A stretch of DNA of 64,000 nt from Chlorobaculum limnaeum (GTDB taxonomy: Bacteria; Bacteroidota; Chlorobiia; Chlorobiales; Chlorobiaceae). The stretch spans positions 1,630,001 to 1,694,000 of the forward strand of contig NZ_CP017305.1 of NCBI RefSeq assembly GCF_001747405.1, in the 5' to 3' direction. Below the pieces are notes generated by a model that did not search any database, was not told the DNA's origin, and worked only from the letters and a program-made list of their open reading frames with translations. Made by a program: the position numbers and the translations under genes. This document shows, piece after piece, positions 47,053 to 56,539 of the stretch (its first letter is position 1; each line of letters starts with the position of its first letter).

Positions 47053-47388
47053 TCAGGCGTTGTGCGTCCATCTGAGCGTGCGCGAAATTGCGCCCTGCAT
47101 TTTCCGGAACCGCCAGATACCGAAAATGCCGGTGACAATGCCAAGCGGAATACATGCCACCCCCGCCCACATGAACCACGGCTTGTTGGCGTAGTGAATG
47201 ATCGTCAGTCCGGTGATCATCATCGCGACCCCGGATCGGAGATAGGAGAGCAGGGTGCGTTCATTGGCCAGCAAGGTACGGTCGATGGCAAGTTCGTCAC
47301 GGAGAATCAGTTCTTCAGTGTCAAACCGCTCATACGGAGAAACCTCCGTTGCCGAGTCCTTCTGGCCATACAGATACTTCAAAATCAT
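47053..47388 (-). CDS. DUF202-family small membrane protein
   Basis: The ATG at 47388 gives 111 aa (a TTG 30 bases upstream would add a hydrophobic decapeptide). The DUF202 signature is LAIDRTLLANERTLLSYLRSGVAMMITGLTII, followed by a second helix (WFMWAGVACIPLGIVTGIFGIW). The family's function is not established. The gene lies between LptF/G and the thioesterase. Confidence 0.85.
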   Translation of the reverse strand: MILKYLYGQKDSATEVSPYERFDTEELILRDELAIDRTLLANERTLLSYLRSGVAMMITGLTIIHYANKPWFMWAGVACIPLGIVTGIFGIWRFRKMQGAISRTLRWTHNA

Positions 47389-47439
47389 GAGCAAAAAACC
47401 AGGAATTAAGTAAAGCAATAGTCAAACACAACAATCATT

Positions 47440-48762
47440 TCATCGCCCCGACCCGCTTGCCGAACCACTCAGGCGGTACATCATGAAAAGGCCAGCTGCG
47501 GTCAGCATGACGTTGGGAAGCCAGACCACGATGGCCGGTGACAGCAGACCTCTTTCGGCAATCTTCTCCCCGCCGATCAGAACCACCCAGTAGAGCACGA
47601 AAAAAAAGAGCGAGAGCGCCGCGCCAGCGCCGAATCCGCCGCGCCGCGCCATGACGCCGAGCGGCGCGCCAACCACGGCGAACACCAGGCAGGCGAAAGC
47701 GAGTGAATATTTCTTGTGATACTCGATCATGTAGTCGTTGAACGATTCCCGGTTCTCCTGCATCTGTTCGATGCGCTCCGAAAGATCGTCGAGCAGTGTA
47801 TCGACCGCCTCGATGGCGCGGCCAGTCACGGCGGGCGGCAACGCTGTCGGCGTCGAAGCGAGAGCGCGCCTGTTGCGTATCGTCGCGATCTCTGCGCTCA
47901 ACTCCTCGATCCCCTTGTCGATCGAACTCTCCGCCGCATCGCCTTTCAGATGAAATCCTCTTGCCATCGACAAAAGATCGGCAGCCGAAAGCTCCTTGCC
48001 GCCCCGACGCCGGCTCCGGTCATCGGTGCGTTCGAATCCGTATCCGGTCGCGTCGAAAATGTAACGGTTTTTGGCGAAAACCATTTTCCGGTAACGGTCC
48101 ATCCGAGGCAGGGAAAGCTCGTGAATCTGGCCATCTTCGAGGGTCAGAACGAGGTGGTTGTAATCCTGCGTAAACTGGATTTGTCCCTTCGCCGCCATGA
48201 TCACAGTACGCACATCAGAGCGCCCGCGATCGTAGAGCACAATATCGTGCAGTTCGCCCGTCTCGTTGTCGATATCGCGAACCATGATGGAATAGCCTTT
48301 GATAACATCGGAAAAAGCGTTCTTGTCGAGACCGAGACCAGGCTTCATGCGCGTAATATCGGCAAAGAGGGCATTGGCCTTGTAATTGGCCTCGGGCATC
48401 AACACGTTGTTGAAGCGCTCCATCAGAAGCGAAAGGCCAAGCGCTGCGAGCAGCACCGGCGCGACGAGCCGGTAGATCGAGATGCCGCCGGAGCGCATCA
48501 CCGTCAACTCCGAGCTGTTGGTGAGCGTGCTGAAAGCCATAACCGTCGATACCAGCGCCGCCATCGGCACGGCCAGCCCGACCATCCATGCCGACTGCAA
48601 CAGGACGACCTCGGCGATGATGCTGAAATCGAGACCTTTGCCGATCAGCCGCTCGAGAAACTGGGTGAGGAAGGAGAGGATGAACACGAAAATGATCGTT
48701 ACCAGCGCAAAAAAGAAGGTGCCGAGATGCGCCTTGAGAATGTATCGATCCAGAATTTTCAT
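47440..48762 (-). CDS. LptF/LptG-family permease (YjgP/YjgQ)
   Basis: The product has 440 aa. It starts MKILDRYILKAHLGTFFFALVTIIFVFILSF, then VGLAVPMAALVSTVMAFSTLTNSSELTVMRSGGISIYRLV, the classic six-helix opening. A periplasmic beta-jellyroll domain (about residues 140-300) and three C-terminal helices follow (KYSLAFACLVFAVVGAPLGVMARRGGFG). It is the membrane part of the LPS export ABC system. Only one permease gene is present here, so a second is elsewhere or this one acts as a homodimer. Confidence 0.92.
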   Translation of the reverse strand: MKILDRYILKAHLGTFFFALVTIIFVFILSFLTQFLERLIGKGLDFSIIAEVVLLQSAWMVGLAVPMAALVSTVMAFSTLTNSSELTVMRSGGISIYRLVAPVLLAALGLSLLMERFNNVLMPEANYKANALFADITRMKPGLGLDKNAFSDVIKGYSIMVRDIDNETGELHDIVLYDRGRSDVRTVIMAAKGQIQFTQDYNHLVLTLEDGQIHELSLPRMDRYRKMVFAKNRYIFDATGYGFERTDDRSRRRGGKELSAADLLSMARGFHLKGDAAESSIDKGIEELSAEIATIRNRRALASTPTALPPAVTGRAIEAVDTLLDDLSERIEQMQENRESFNDYMIEYHKKYSLAFACLVFAVVGAPLGVMARRGGFGAGAALSLFFFVLYWVVLIGGEKIAERGLLSPAIVVWLPNVMLTAAGLFMMYRLSGSASGSGR

Positions 48763-48986
48763 CGAATGCCGTTTAACCCTTACACGTTTCGCTCCCCATG
48801 CCGGAGAGCTGGTCGCTCACAATATACTGCGGAACATTTTCTCTGCAATAGGCCTGGTTCCATGCGCCGTTTGGCAGAATACAGGAAGAAGCTTTGCGCT
48901 CTCGCAAGCCTTGAGTAAATTGCGTGTAATAGCACAACACCAGCAGTGCTGCTGGATCATTTTAAAAAAATAATAAAGGAGTACAC

Positions 48987-49643
48987 ATGGCGCCATTTGA
49001 TTTCGGACAGAAGGTCGATACGGCACAATTCGACAAGCTCATCGAGGGAAATTATGAAGTCAACGCTTCAGACTATTTGCAAAAGGGCTGGGAGATGTTC
49101 AAGGGAAACATCGGAGAATTCATCGGCTTTACGCTTGTCGTCTTCGCGGCTTCGCTTGTGATTTCGAAGTTGGGAGCTTTCGGCTCGCTGCTTTTTTCAG
49201 CCTTGGCTGCTCCACTTTATGCCGGCTTCAGTATCGCGGCGTTCAGAATCCTCAGCGGCAAATCGCTCCAGTTCAGCGACTTTTTCAAAGGCTTTAACTA
49301 CTTCCTGCCGCTCTTCCTGGCCGGGCTGGCAAGCGGCATTATCGTATCGGTCGGACTGGCGCTGCTCCTCCTGCCGGGAATCTATCTTGCTGTCGGCTAC
49401 ATGCTGACGACCTTGCTCGTCATCGACCACCGCATGGAGTTTTGGCAGGCGATGGAGACGAGCCGCAAAATCGTCACGAAGAACTGGTTCGCCTTTTTCA
49501 TCTTCGCGCTGCTGCTCTTCCTCGTCAATGTGCTGGGCATCATCGCCCTCGGCGTTGGCCTCCTGGTCACGATTCCCATAACCTCCTGCGCCGCCGCAAT
49601 CGCCTATAAGGAGATCGTCGGCCTGCACTCGACGGAGTGGTGA
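48987..49643 (+). CDS. Multi-pass membrane protein, 218 aa, unknown function
   Basis: The ATG follows AAAGGAG at a normal distance. A polar N-terminus (about 45 residues, DTAQFDKLIEGNYEVNASDYLQKGWEMFKGN) precedes five membrane segments from residue 50 on, with a DUF975/YciC-like pattern of amphipathic helix pairs (SRKIVTKNWFAFFIFALLLFLVNVLGIIALGVG). Such proteins are found in bacterial membranes without a defined role. The end faces the tRNA-Lys terminator region. Confidence 0.75.
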   Translation: MAPFDFGQKVDTAQFDKLIEGNYEVNASDYLQKGWEMFKGNIGEFIGFTLVVFAASLVISKLGAFGSLLFSALAAPLYAGFSIAAFRILSGKSLQFSDFFKGFNYFLPLFLAGLASGIIVSVGLALLLLPGIYLAVGYMLTTLLVIDHRMEFWQAMETSRKIVTKNWFAFFIFALLLFLVNVLGIIALGVGLLVTIPITSCAAAIAYKEIVGLHSTEW

Positions 49644-49746
49644 TGAGGAAGACGATTTTGAATGGCGGTAGCGCCTTGATCGCTGGCGTCGGATTTACAG
49701 TCGGACGTTCAGGAGATAACGATGGACAGGTAGTTGAAATGAAAGA

Positions 49747-49820
49747 GTGCGTCCAGTGAGCGCACCCATCTATTTCCCGTCGAGCGAAATGACTCGATCC
49801 CCTGACTCATTTCGCTCGAC
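49747..49820. repeat. Two hairpins in the spacer before tRNA-Lys
   Basis: GTGCG/CGCAC (49747-49765) and a perfect 14-bp stem GTCGAGCGAAATGA/TCATTTCGCTCGAC (49779-49820) with a 14-nt loop lie in tandem. Neither has a T-run. A true terminator follows at 49849. Confidence 0.6.
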
Positions 49821-49848
49821 ACATCGGGCAATCCCCCATAAACGAAAA

Positions 49849-49877
49849 AAGCCTTACAGTTGCTTTCTGTAAGGCTT
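49849..49877 (-). terminator. Terminator behind tRNA-Lys/secG (bidirectional shape)
   Basis: AAGCCTTACAG and CTGTAAGGCTT form an 11-bp stem; six T follow on the minus strand, which ends the secG-tRNA-Lys transcript. Confidence 0.9.
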
Positions 49878-49885
49878 TCTTAGTC

Positions 49886-49961
49886 TGGTGCACTCGCAAG
49901 GATTCGAACCTTGGACCCACTGATTAAGAGTCAGTTGCTCTACCAACTGAGCTACGAGTGC
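49886..49961 (-). tRNA. tRNA-Lys (anticodon CTT)
   Basis: The acceptor GCACTCG/CGAGTGC and the anticodon loop CTCTTAA are complete, and CCA is encoded (49888 down to 49886). It starts 6 bp after the secG stop on the same strand, so it may come from the secG transcript. Confidence 0.95.
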
Positions 49962-49967
49962 AGAATC

Positions 49968-50348
49968 TTATTTTGCCGGAGCTGCCGGTTGTTCCGCTGG
50001 AGCTGCCTCGGGCTTGATGTTGCCGGTCGGAAGCGATTGCGGGAGGTTGCCTGCCGGAAGCGATGCCGGTGCGCTCTTCTGCAAGATGCTGCCGCCTGCG
50101 CCTTCCTGATGACGGGCCGGAAGCGTGAACTGGGCAATGAAGCAAAGAACCATAAACAAGCCAGCCAGAATCGCCGATGTCTTGCTCAGGAAATCACCGG
50201 TACGCCTGACTCCGAGAGTCTGAACAGTACCGAGGCTCGAAATACCACCGGTCAGACCGCTGCCCGCCTTGGGGCTTTGCAACAGCACCGCCACGATCAG
50301 GAGGAGCGCTGCAAGCATGGCGAGGATGACGATGAAACCGTTGAGCAT
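49968..50348 (-). CDS. secG: Preprotein translocase subunit SecG
   Basis: The product has 126 aa. Two helices and the central [35 protein letters not shown] motif are typical. The C-terminal 45 residues form an Ala/Pro/Gln-rich periplasmic or cytoplasmic extension ([16 protein letters not shown], then [13 protein letters not shown]), longer than in the usual 80-100 aa subunit. It is followed by tRNA-Lys. Confidence 0.93.
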   Translation of the reverse strand: MLNGFIVILAMLAALLLIVAVLLQSPKAGSGLTGGISSLGTVQTLGVRRTGDFLSKTSAILAGLFMVLCFIAQFTLPARHQEGAGGSILQKSAPASLPAGNLPQSLPTGNIKPEAAPAEQPAAPAK

Positions 50349-50426
50349 ACTTGCTATCTGGTGAAATTCCCGTTTACTGTCGTATCTTTCAACAACGAGG
50401 GCTTAATTTAGCAACTTTTTCACAAT

Positions 50427-50678
50427 ATGCAAGACCCGTTTGCAGGAATTGGAAAAATGCTCATTTTTCTTGGAGCATCGATCACTATCGTCGGCCTGCT
50501 CATCGTGCTGGCCCAGAAATCTGGTTCGAGCGGCTGGTTTGGATGGTTCGGTCGCCTGCCGCTCGACATCAACATCCAGGAAGAGAATTTCCGGCTCTAT
50601 TTTCCGCTCGGCAGCTCTATCGTGATGTCGATCATTCTGAGCATCGTCATTGGTTTTATCAACAAACTTTTCAGATAA
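50427..50678 (+). CDS. DUF2905-family small membrane protein, 83 aa
   Basis: The product [31 protein letters not shown] has a first membrane helix, then the conserved [39 protein letters not shown] with a second. The motif GRLPGDI/LPLDI is the DUF2905 signature. The function is unknown. It sits 7 bp before hisB. Confidence 0.85.
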   Translation: MQDPFAGIGKMLIFLGASITIVGLLIVLAQKSGSSGWFGWFGRLPLDINIQEENFRLYFPLGSSIVMSIILSIVIGFINKLFR

Positions 50679-50685
50679 CATTTTC

Positions 50686-51288
50686 ATGACAGATTCGACC
50701 TCCATGCACCCGCGCATCGCCTCACACAGCCGCAAAACGGCTGAAACAGACATCTCCGCCACCATCAACCTCGACGGATCTGGAGCGTCCTCCATCGAAA
50801 CCGGCGTGGTTTTTCTCGATCACATGCTGACCAGCTTCAGCCGCCACTCCGGCATCGACGTGCAAATGCGATGCAGCGGCGACCTGGAGGTCGACGACCA
50901 CCACACCGTCGAGGACGTGGCACTCGTGCTCGGCAAGGCCATCGTGGAGGCGCTGGGCGACAAAAAAGGGATCGGTCGTTACGGCTGGGCGATCATTCCG
51001 ATGGACGAGGCGCTGGCCCAATGCTCGATCGATCTCGGCGGTCGGAGTTACTGCGTCTTCAGGGCGGAGTTTCAGCGCCCGGTGATTCAGGGGCTTTCGA
51101 CCGAAATGGTGGAGCACTTCTTCGTGTCGCTCTCGCGCACGATGAACGCGAACCTGCACCTGTCGGTGCTGGAAGGGCGCAACACGCACCACATGATCGA
51201 GGCGCTCTTCAAGTCGCTCGCCTACGCGATGAAGCAGGCGGTGAAAATCGAAGGCGCAGAGATCAAGTCGACCAAAGGCTTGATTTAA
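50686..51288 (+). CDS. hisB: Imidazoleglycerol-phosphate dehydratase
   Basis: The ATG at 50686 ([18 protein letters not shown]) gives 200 aa; Met7 is an alternative. The manganese-binding motifs are [42 protein letters not shown] and [31 protein letters not shown]. It performs the sixth step of histidine synthesis. It is the monofunctional dehydratase, without the phosphatase domain of E. coli HisB. Confidence 0.96.
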   Translation: MTDSTSMHPRIASHSRKTAETDISATINLDGSGASSIETGVVFLDHMLTSFSRHSGIDVQMRCSGDLEVDDHHTVEDVALVLGKAIVEALGDKKGIGRYGWAIIPMDEALAQCSIDLGGRSYCVFRAEFQRPVIQGLSTEMVEHFFVSLSRTMNANLHLSVLEGRNTHHMIEALFKSLAYAMKQAVKIEGAEIKSTKGLI

Positions 51289-51307
51289 AGGAGCAAGTCT
51301 CGCGCAT

Positions 51308-51346
51308 AAAAAAAGCTGCTTCGGGAAATCCCTGGCAGCTTTTTTT
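51308..51346. terminator. Shared terminator of hisB and rny
   Basis: AAGCTGC and GCAGCTT form the stem, with seven A before and seven T after, so it works in both directions between the convergent genes. Confidence 0.88.
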
Positions 51347-51399
51347 GCTTTTTTGATCAGTCGAATCGGGGTGATCAGTCCGATGAACCAATCATTTTG

Positions 51400-52974
51400 T
51401 TACTTCGCGAACGCGACCGAGCGTTTTTCGCGCAGGATGGTCACCTTGATCTGGCCAGGGTACTGCGCCTCCGACTCGATCTTGCTGGCGATGTCGTGCG
51501 CAAGCACATCGGCCTGGGAGTCGCTGACGTTATCTCCCTCGACGATTACCCTGATCTCACGGCCCGCCTGCAAGGCGTAGGTCTTGAGGACGCCAGGGAA
51601 AGTCTTGGCGATCTCTTCGAGGCTTTCGAGGCGCTTGACGTTCCCCTCGGCCGTAATCGCTCCACGTGCACCAGGCCTCGACAGCGACACGACGTTGGCC
51701 GCATCGACCAGGTCGGCGATGGGTGACGCCTTTTCGACCTCGCCGTGATGGGCGCCAATCGCGTTGAGCACCACCGGCGACATGTTGAATTTCTTGAGGA
51801 ACTCCATGCCTGCCAGCGCATGAGGCATTTCAGTTTCAGGAAGCACCAGTCCAATGTCGTGCAGGAGCCCGGCGCGCTTGGCCTGCCTGGCGTCGAGCTT
51901 CAGCTCGGCAGCCATCAGACCGGCCAGCATGGCCACCTCTCGGCTGTGCTGCAGGAGGTTCTGGCCATAAACCGTGTGGAAACGCATCTTGCCGATCATG
52001 CCGACGATTTCGGCTGGCATGTCGGGAATCTGGAGCGAGGAGATCGCCTCTTCGCCGGAGGAGATGATGACATCCTCGATCTCTTTCTTCGCGTCCTGAT
52101 AAGCCTTTTCGATAGCAACCGGATGGATGATGCCGTCAACGAGAAGCTTTTGCAGGGTGAGTTTTGCCATCTCGCGGCGAAGCGGATCGAAGCAGGAGAG
52201 AATGACCACTTCGGGAGTGTCGTCAACGATGATGTCCACGCCCGTGGCGTTCTCGAATGCCTTGATGTTGCGGCCTTCACGCCCGATGATGCGCCCCTTC
52301 AGCTCGTCGCTCTGGATGTGGACCACCGACAGGGCGCTCTCGGTAGCCTGCTCGAAGGAGATGCGCTGGATGGCGGTGAGCATGATCTTTTCGGCGAACT
52401 TGTCGGCTTTCTGCGCGGCCTCTTCGTGAATCTGGTGGATGGTCTCGGTAGCCTCCTCCCGGGCCTTCGTGATCATGTTGTCGATGAGCATCTGGCGAGC
52501 CTCTTCGGCGGTCAGGTTCGAGATGCTCTCAAGCCGCTGGTTCTGCTCGAAGATGATCTTTTCGAGTTCGGCGGAGCGGTTCTGCACATTTTCGGTCAGG
52601 TGCCTCAGCTCCTCCTTCTGATCCTGAAGCTTCTTTTCGGTCTCCTTGACATCTCTCATCTGATTACCGAGAGTCACCTCTTTCTGGCGAATCTGCTTCT
52701 GAAGCTGGGCGAACTTGTTGTTCTTGATAGTAACTTCGCTATCGAACTCGCGTTTGCGCTTTTTCCACTCCTGGTTCACCTCGTTAACCTTCAGCTCCTT
52801 GTAGTCGTTGGCCTCTTTCTGAGCCTCCTGAACGACCTGAACAGCCCGCTCCTCGGCCTCGAGCACCTTGGTGGTGCCGATACGTTCGAGAAAAATCCTG
52901 CCAATGTAGAATCCAACCGCAAAAAAGATGACGGATGCCGCAATAATGAGAAACAGATTTATAACAATCCCCAT
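51400..52974 (-). CDS. rny: Ribonuclease Y
   Basis: The product has 524 aa. An N-terminal anchor (INLFLIIAASVIFFAVGFYIGRIF) precedes a long coiled coil (residues 35-190). A KH domain follows (DELKGRIIGREGRNIKAFENATGVDIIVDDTPE), and then an HD domain (HSREVAMLAGLMAAELKLDA, AGLLHDIGLVLPE). It is the membrane-bound endonuclease that begins mRNA decay. AGGAGG eight bases before the ATG is a strong ribosome site, and a GC-rich hairpin (CCGGCC/GGCCGG) lies just upstream in the leader. Confidence 0.96.
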   Translation of the reverse strand: MGIVINLFLIIAASVIFFAVGFYIGRIFLERIGTTKVLEAEERAVQVVQEAQKEANDYKELKVNEVNQEWKKRKREFDSEVTIKNNKFAQLQKQIRQKEVTLGNQMRDVKETEKKLQDQKEELRHLTENVQNRSAELEKIIFEQNQRLESISNLTAEEARQMLIDNMITKAREEATETIHQIHEEAAQKADKFAEKIMLTAIQRISFEQATESALSVVHIQSDELKGRIIGREGRNIKAFENATGVDIIVDDTPEVVILSCFDPLRREMAKLTLQKLLVDGIIHPVAIEKAYQDAKKEIEDVIISSGEEAISSLQIPDMPAEIVGMIGKMRFHTVYGQNLLQHSREVAMLAGLMAAELKLDARQAKRAGLLHDIGLVLPETEMPHALAGMEFLKKFNMSPVVLNAIGAHHGEVEKASPIADLVDAANVVSLSRPGARGAITAEGNVKRLESLEEIAKTFPGVLKTYALQAGREIRVIVEGDNVSDSQADVLAHDIASKIESEAQYPGQIKVTILREKRSVAFAK

Positions 52975-53037
52975 TAACTAACCTCCTTTTTCAACCGGCC
53001 AAACAAGGCCGGACCTTCAAAATTGAACAAAAAAAAC

Positions 53038-53255
53038 CCGCACCCCCAAGAGATGTGTAAGATTCAAGAACCCGTTTGATCACGGTGGGTGCTTCCTTCA
53101 GATTTTTTGCTTCCAATGCAGTGCTTCAAAAAGCACCGATGTCAGCGGCTCATAGCCGCCAGACAGCAAGGCCTGCAATCAAAAAGAAGAGTTTAGCTCC
53201 CTGTTCTGTCCTGTTAGTTCTTTTACTTACAAAACACCTCTCGCTGTGGTGCGGA
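53038..53255 (-). ncRNA. ssrS: Probable 6S RNA
   Basis: The first and last bases pair over a long interrupted stem: CCGCACC with GGTGCGG, GAGAGGTGT with ACATCTCTT, and GTAAG with CTTAC. A middle open region follows, then hairpins GCGGCT/AGCCGC (loop ATG) and GTGC/GCAC. Eight T follow the 3' end. The size of 218 nt, the open central bubble and the position between zapA and rny (the zapA neighbourhood is common for ssrS) fit 6S RNA, which binds RNA polymerase. I could not check the bubble by alignment. Confidence 0.65.
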
Positions 53256-53282
53256 TATTTCGTCTGACTTCAATGTAACGCT

Positions 53283-53552
53283 TTAACGCAAATTCTGCTC
53301 GATAAAATCATTGATATGAGCCATTTTCTGCCTGAGTTGCGACAACTCCTCCTCCAGTTCATTCTTTTTTTCAGCAAACTGGATCGCTGCCAAAACAGCC
53401 AGCTTTTTCGCTTCCAGATCCGGAGCTTTAGCGGCGAAGCGCCTCATGACGCCATCGACATCTTTTGCCGCCTTTCCGGTCAGTTCGCTGTTCTCTACCC
53501 TCAACGGGTAGTTGTCGCCATATACATTGACGTTGATCTTTTCCATGGACAT
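53283..53552 (-). CDS. zapA: Cell division protein ZapA
   Basis: The ATG at 53552 overlaps the preceding stop as TGATG and gives 89 aa; Met3 (MEKINVNVYG) is an alternative. EKINVNVYGDNYPLRVEN is the N-terminal ZapA globular part, and the C-terminus is a helix (KKNELEEELSQLRQKMAHINDFIEQNL). It helps FtsZ filaments bundle. The stop lies 27 bp from the probable 6S RNA. Confidence 0.92.
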   Translation of the reverse strand: MSMEKINVNVYGDNYPLRVENSELTGKAAKDVDGVMRRFAAKAPDLEAKKLAVLAAIQFAEKKNELEEELSQLRQKMAHINDFIEQNLR

Positions 53553-53857
53553 CAAAATCCGGCTTTCTCTCCCCTCAGTTCCCTCTCGATCTTTTGCAGG
53601 ATCATCACCAGCTTCTGCCTGATCTGGAGCTTTTCGGCGTAGGAAAATCCCTCGCCTGAAGTTACCGCCACCTGGACCTCCGGCCCTTCGGTGCCCGGCA
53701 GCTTGAATGACCGCAATATGTTCTGGAGGCTCGAAACCTCAGATTTCAACAACTCATTTTCTTTCCGGCATTCGGAGAGCTGCTCCACAAGCCTCGTGAC
53801 ATTCTCTTCGAGGCCCGCAAGCAACTGATGATCATTATGCTCGTCTGCTGCATCCAT
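53552..53857 (-). CDS. Coiled-coil hypothetical protein, ZapB-like
   Basis: The ATG at 53857 gives 101 aa. Residues 10-50 form a coiled coil (LLAGLEENVTRLVEQLSECRKENELLKSEVSSLQNIL), followed by a linker and a second helix (AEKLQIRQKLVMILQKIERELRGEKAG). Between pheT and zapA in other bacteria such proteins are annotated as cell-division associated. The direct TGATG coupling with zapA supports a shared task, but this is inference. Confidence 0.7.
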   Translation of the reverse strand: MDAADEHNDHQLLAGLEENVTRLVEQLSECRKENELLKSEVSSLQNILRSFKLPGTEGPEVQVAVTSGEGFSYAEKLQIRQKLVMILQKIERELRGEKAGF

Positions 53858-53871
53858 AAAACCGGACTGAA

Positions 53872-56304
53872 TCAAACTTGCCGAATTACCGCACCAAGTT
53901 CACTTTTGGCACTGTCACTCACCTTCGATATGACGGCGCTGATCGCCTCCTCGTTCATCGTTCCCGACCTGTCGGCAAGCTCCAGCGATATTGCCACGCT
54001 TCGCATCGGGGCGTCTCCCTCGGGTTCGACCCGGTCGAACACATCGAAAACCCGAACCGACCTGACCAGGGGATCGCTCGCTTTGGCGATATCGATCAGG
54101 CGACGGGCCGGAATATGACGGGGAAGCACGAATGAAAGATCTCTTTCAACCACGGGAAACTTCGACGGCGACTCATAAACAACGCATGAATCGAAACAAC
54201 GCTCCAGCGCCGCAACGTCCAGCTCGGCCAGATACACATCCTGATCGAGACCAAAAGCATCAAGCACCTCCCTGCCGACCTCCTGAACCGTGCCCACTTT
54301 TAAAACGGAATGTTTCCCGTTTTCCGTCGAGGTGATTTCAATACCAATCGTCCGCTCATTATAAATATTGAATGCTGATTTTTCAAGTAAATTCAGCTTC
54401 TCGAGCAACATCTCCACAACGCCCCGGAGATCATAAAAATCGGCTTTTTCGTCCTGACGGTTCCAGCTTCTTGGTTCACGGCGTCCGGTAATCACCATCG
54501 AGAGCAGCTCTTTTTCGAGAAATGCCGAAAGCGGATCCCCGCTCCGGCGCTCGCTCTCCGGCTGCGTCTCGAAACCGTGCGCCACCTCGAAGAGGCGAAG
54601 ATCGCGATTGCCATGCCGCATGTTGTGCGCGGCGACCTTGAGCAGCGAGGGAGCGAGGTTCGGGCGAAGCACTTCGAGTTCTTCACTGATCGGGTTGAGC
54701 GCGCTGACCGGCATGTCGCTGAAGCAGTCGGCCTCGGCTTTACGGATCAGCGGGTTAGTGAGCGCCTCCCGGAAGTTAAGGCCGATCATGATGTTACGCA
54801 GATAATCGGGAAAATATTCAGGCGTCTTGCGGCTGACCGGATAGCTCGAAACCATCGCGGAGGCGGGCTCAAGATTGTTGTAGCCGTAGAGGCGGGCAAC
54901 CTCCTCGATCAGGTCGATCTCCTGTTCAATATCGACCCTGAACGAGGGCACCGAGAAGGCGATCTGATCGGCATCGTCCGACACGGCCCCTTGCGAGACC
55001 GCCTTGATGCAGATTTTTTCCAGAAGGCGCACCATCCGTGAGGCGGTGATCGAGCTGCCGAGCACGGCGTTGGCCCGCTTGGGCCTGAGTGACACGATTT
55101 TCTGCGCGGCTGGCATGCTGCCCCACGCTTCGGCGGAATCCACTTTGCCCCCGGCGATTTCGAGAATCATCGCGACGGCGTATTCGGCGGCGCGCTTCAC
55201 GTTGCACGGATCGACGCCCCGCTCGAAGCGATAGGAGGAGTCGGAGGAGAGCTGGAGCTGTTTGGCGGTCTTCCTGATCGAGGCCGGATTGAAATAGGCA
55301 GCTTCGAGCAGGATGTCGGTCGTCTTGTCGGTAACAGCGGAATAGAGGCCGCCCATGACGCCGCCGATGGCTACCGGTTCACGCGAATCGCAGATCGCCG
55401 CCATGCCGGGCTGGAGCTGGTACTCGACATTGTTGAGCGCCATGAAGCTGTCGGTTGCGTCGCTGCGCACGATGATGCGGCTCCCGGCAAGCCGGTGCAA
55501 ATCGAATGCGTGCAGCGGCTGGCCAAACGAATGGAGGATGTAGTTGGTAATATCGACGATGTTGTTCTTCGGACGCAGGCCGATCTGTTCGAGACGTCGG
55601 GCGAGCCAGCGCGGTGACTGGCCTACCTTGACGCCGCGGATGACCGTGGCCGTGTAGTAGGAGCACGCCTCCTCGTCTTGCACCTCGACCAGCCCGCCGC
55701 CGCGCGTGAACTCGATCACCGGCGCTTGCGGATAGACGATCTCGTGGCAGTCGGCCAGCTCGCGGGCCACGCCGAGATGCGAAAGCGCGTCGGGGCGGTT
55801 CGGTGTCACGGCGATGTCGAACACCGTGTCAGCTTCGAGGTAGTTCGCCAGCGGTTTGCCAATCTCGCACCCATCGTCGAGCACCATCACTCCGGCGTGA
55901 TCGTCGGACAGGCCGAGTTCGTCGGCGGCACAGATCATCCCTGACGAGTGCTCGCCGCGAATTTTCGCGGGCTTGATGGTGAAGCTCTCGCCGGAATCGG
56001 TTGTCAGCTCCGCGCCGATGGTGGCGACCGGCACTGTCATGCCAGCCTCGACATTCGGCGCGCCGCAGACGATCTGCCGAAGCTCGCCTTCGCCCGTATC
56101 GACCATGCAGATGCGCAGCCGGTCGGCATTCGGATGGGGCCTGACCTCGGCCACCTTGCCGACAACCACCTTCTCGTCGGGCAGTTTTTGTTCGAAGACC
56201 TCTTCGACTTCGAGACCAAGAAAAGTCAGGTGATCGACAAGTCCGGAACTATCGGATGAAAGCGAGGGGATGAACTCCTTGAGCCAGTTGACGGAGATTT
56301 TCAT
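53872..56304 (-). CDS. pheT: Phenylalanyl-tRNA synthetase beta subunit
   Basis: The ATG at 56304 gives MKISVNWLKEFIPSL and 810 aa. The EMAP/OB domain (residues 40-150: VVVGKVAEVRPHPNADRLRICMVD, IVCGAPNVEAGM), B3/B4 editing domains (NRPDALSHLGVARELA, EEVARLYGYNN), B5 (KIV-type helix region), catalytic-like core and C-terminal anticodon-binding FDX-ACB domain (YESPSKFPVVERDLSFVL) are present in order. It forms the (alpha-beta)2 enzyme with PheS, which is not adjacent in this window. Confidence 0.96.
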   Translation of the reverse strand: MKISVNWLKEFIPSLSSDSSGLVDHLTFLGLEVEEVFEQKLPDEKVVVGKVAEVRPHPNADRLRICMVDTGEGELRQIVCGAPNVEAGMTVPVATIGAELTTDSGESFTIKPAKIRGEHSSGMICAADELGLSDDHAGVMVLDDGCEIGKPLANYLEADTVFDIAVTPNRPDALSHLGVARELADCHEIVYPQAPVIEFTRGGGLVEVQDEEACSYYTATVIRGVKVGQSPRWLARRLEQIGLRPKNNIVDITNYILHSFGQPLHAFDLHRLAGSRIIVRSDATDSFMALNNVEYQLQPGMAAICDSREPVAIGGVMGGLYSAVTDKTTDILLEAAYFNPASIRKTAKQLQLSSDSSYRFERGVDPCNVKRAAEYAVAMILEIAGGKVDSAEAWGSMPAAQKIVSLRPKRANAVLGSSITASRMVRLLEKICIKAVSQGAVSDDADQIAFSVPSFRVDIEQEIDLIEEVARLYGYNNLEPASAMVSSYPVSRKTPEYFPDYLRNIMIGLNFREALTNPLIRKAEADCFSDMPVSALNPISEELEVLRPNLAPSLLKVAAHNMRHGNRDLRLFEVAHGFETQPESERRSGDPLSAFLEKELLSMVITGRREPRSWNRQDEKADFYDLRGVVEMLLEKLNLLEKSAFNIYNERTIGIEITSTENGKHSVLKVGTVQEVGREVLDAFGLDQDVYLAELDVAALERCFDSCVVYESPSKFPVVERDLSFVLPRHIPARRLIDIAKASDPLVRSVRVFDVFDRVEPEGDAPMRSVAISLELADRSGTMNEEAISAVISKVSDSAKSELGAVIRQV

Positions 56305-56443
56305 GGGTGGGTATTCCAGGGATGCATTCATGAAAAGCATCTCCGGAAATCGCCGGGAACGATACGAAGCCGAATCGATGGCGCGTCGGCCATGGCTGCG
56401 CTATCGAAGAGTACCGGCAATGTCCAGAGATGCCGCAACCTAA

Positions 56444-56479
56444 TAAAAAAAGCTCTGAACCTGCAACAGCACAGAGCTT
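56444..56479 (-). terminator. Terminator of the four-tRNA array
   Basis: AGCTCTG pairs with CAGAGCT, and seven to eight T follow on the minus strand. Confidence 0.85.
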
Positions 56480-56539
56480 GATAACCAGCGTATATATTGA
56501 ACTCACGTCAAAACCGCGAAGTTTATCGGAGCTATGGTG

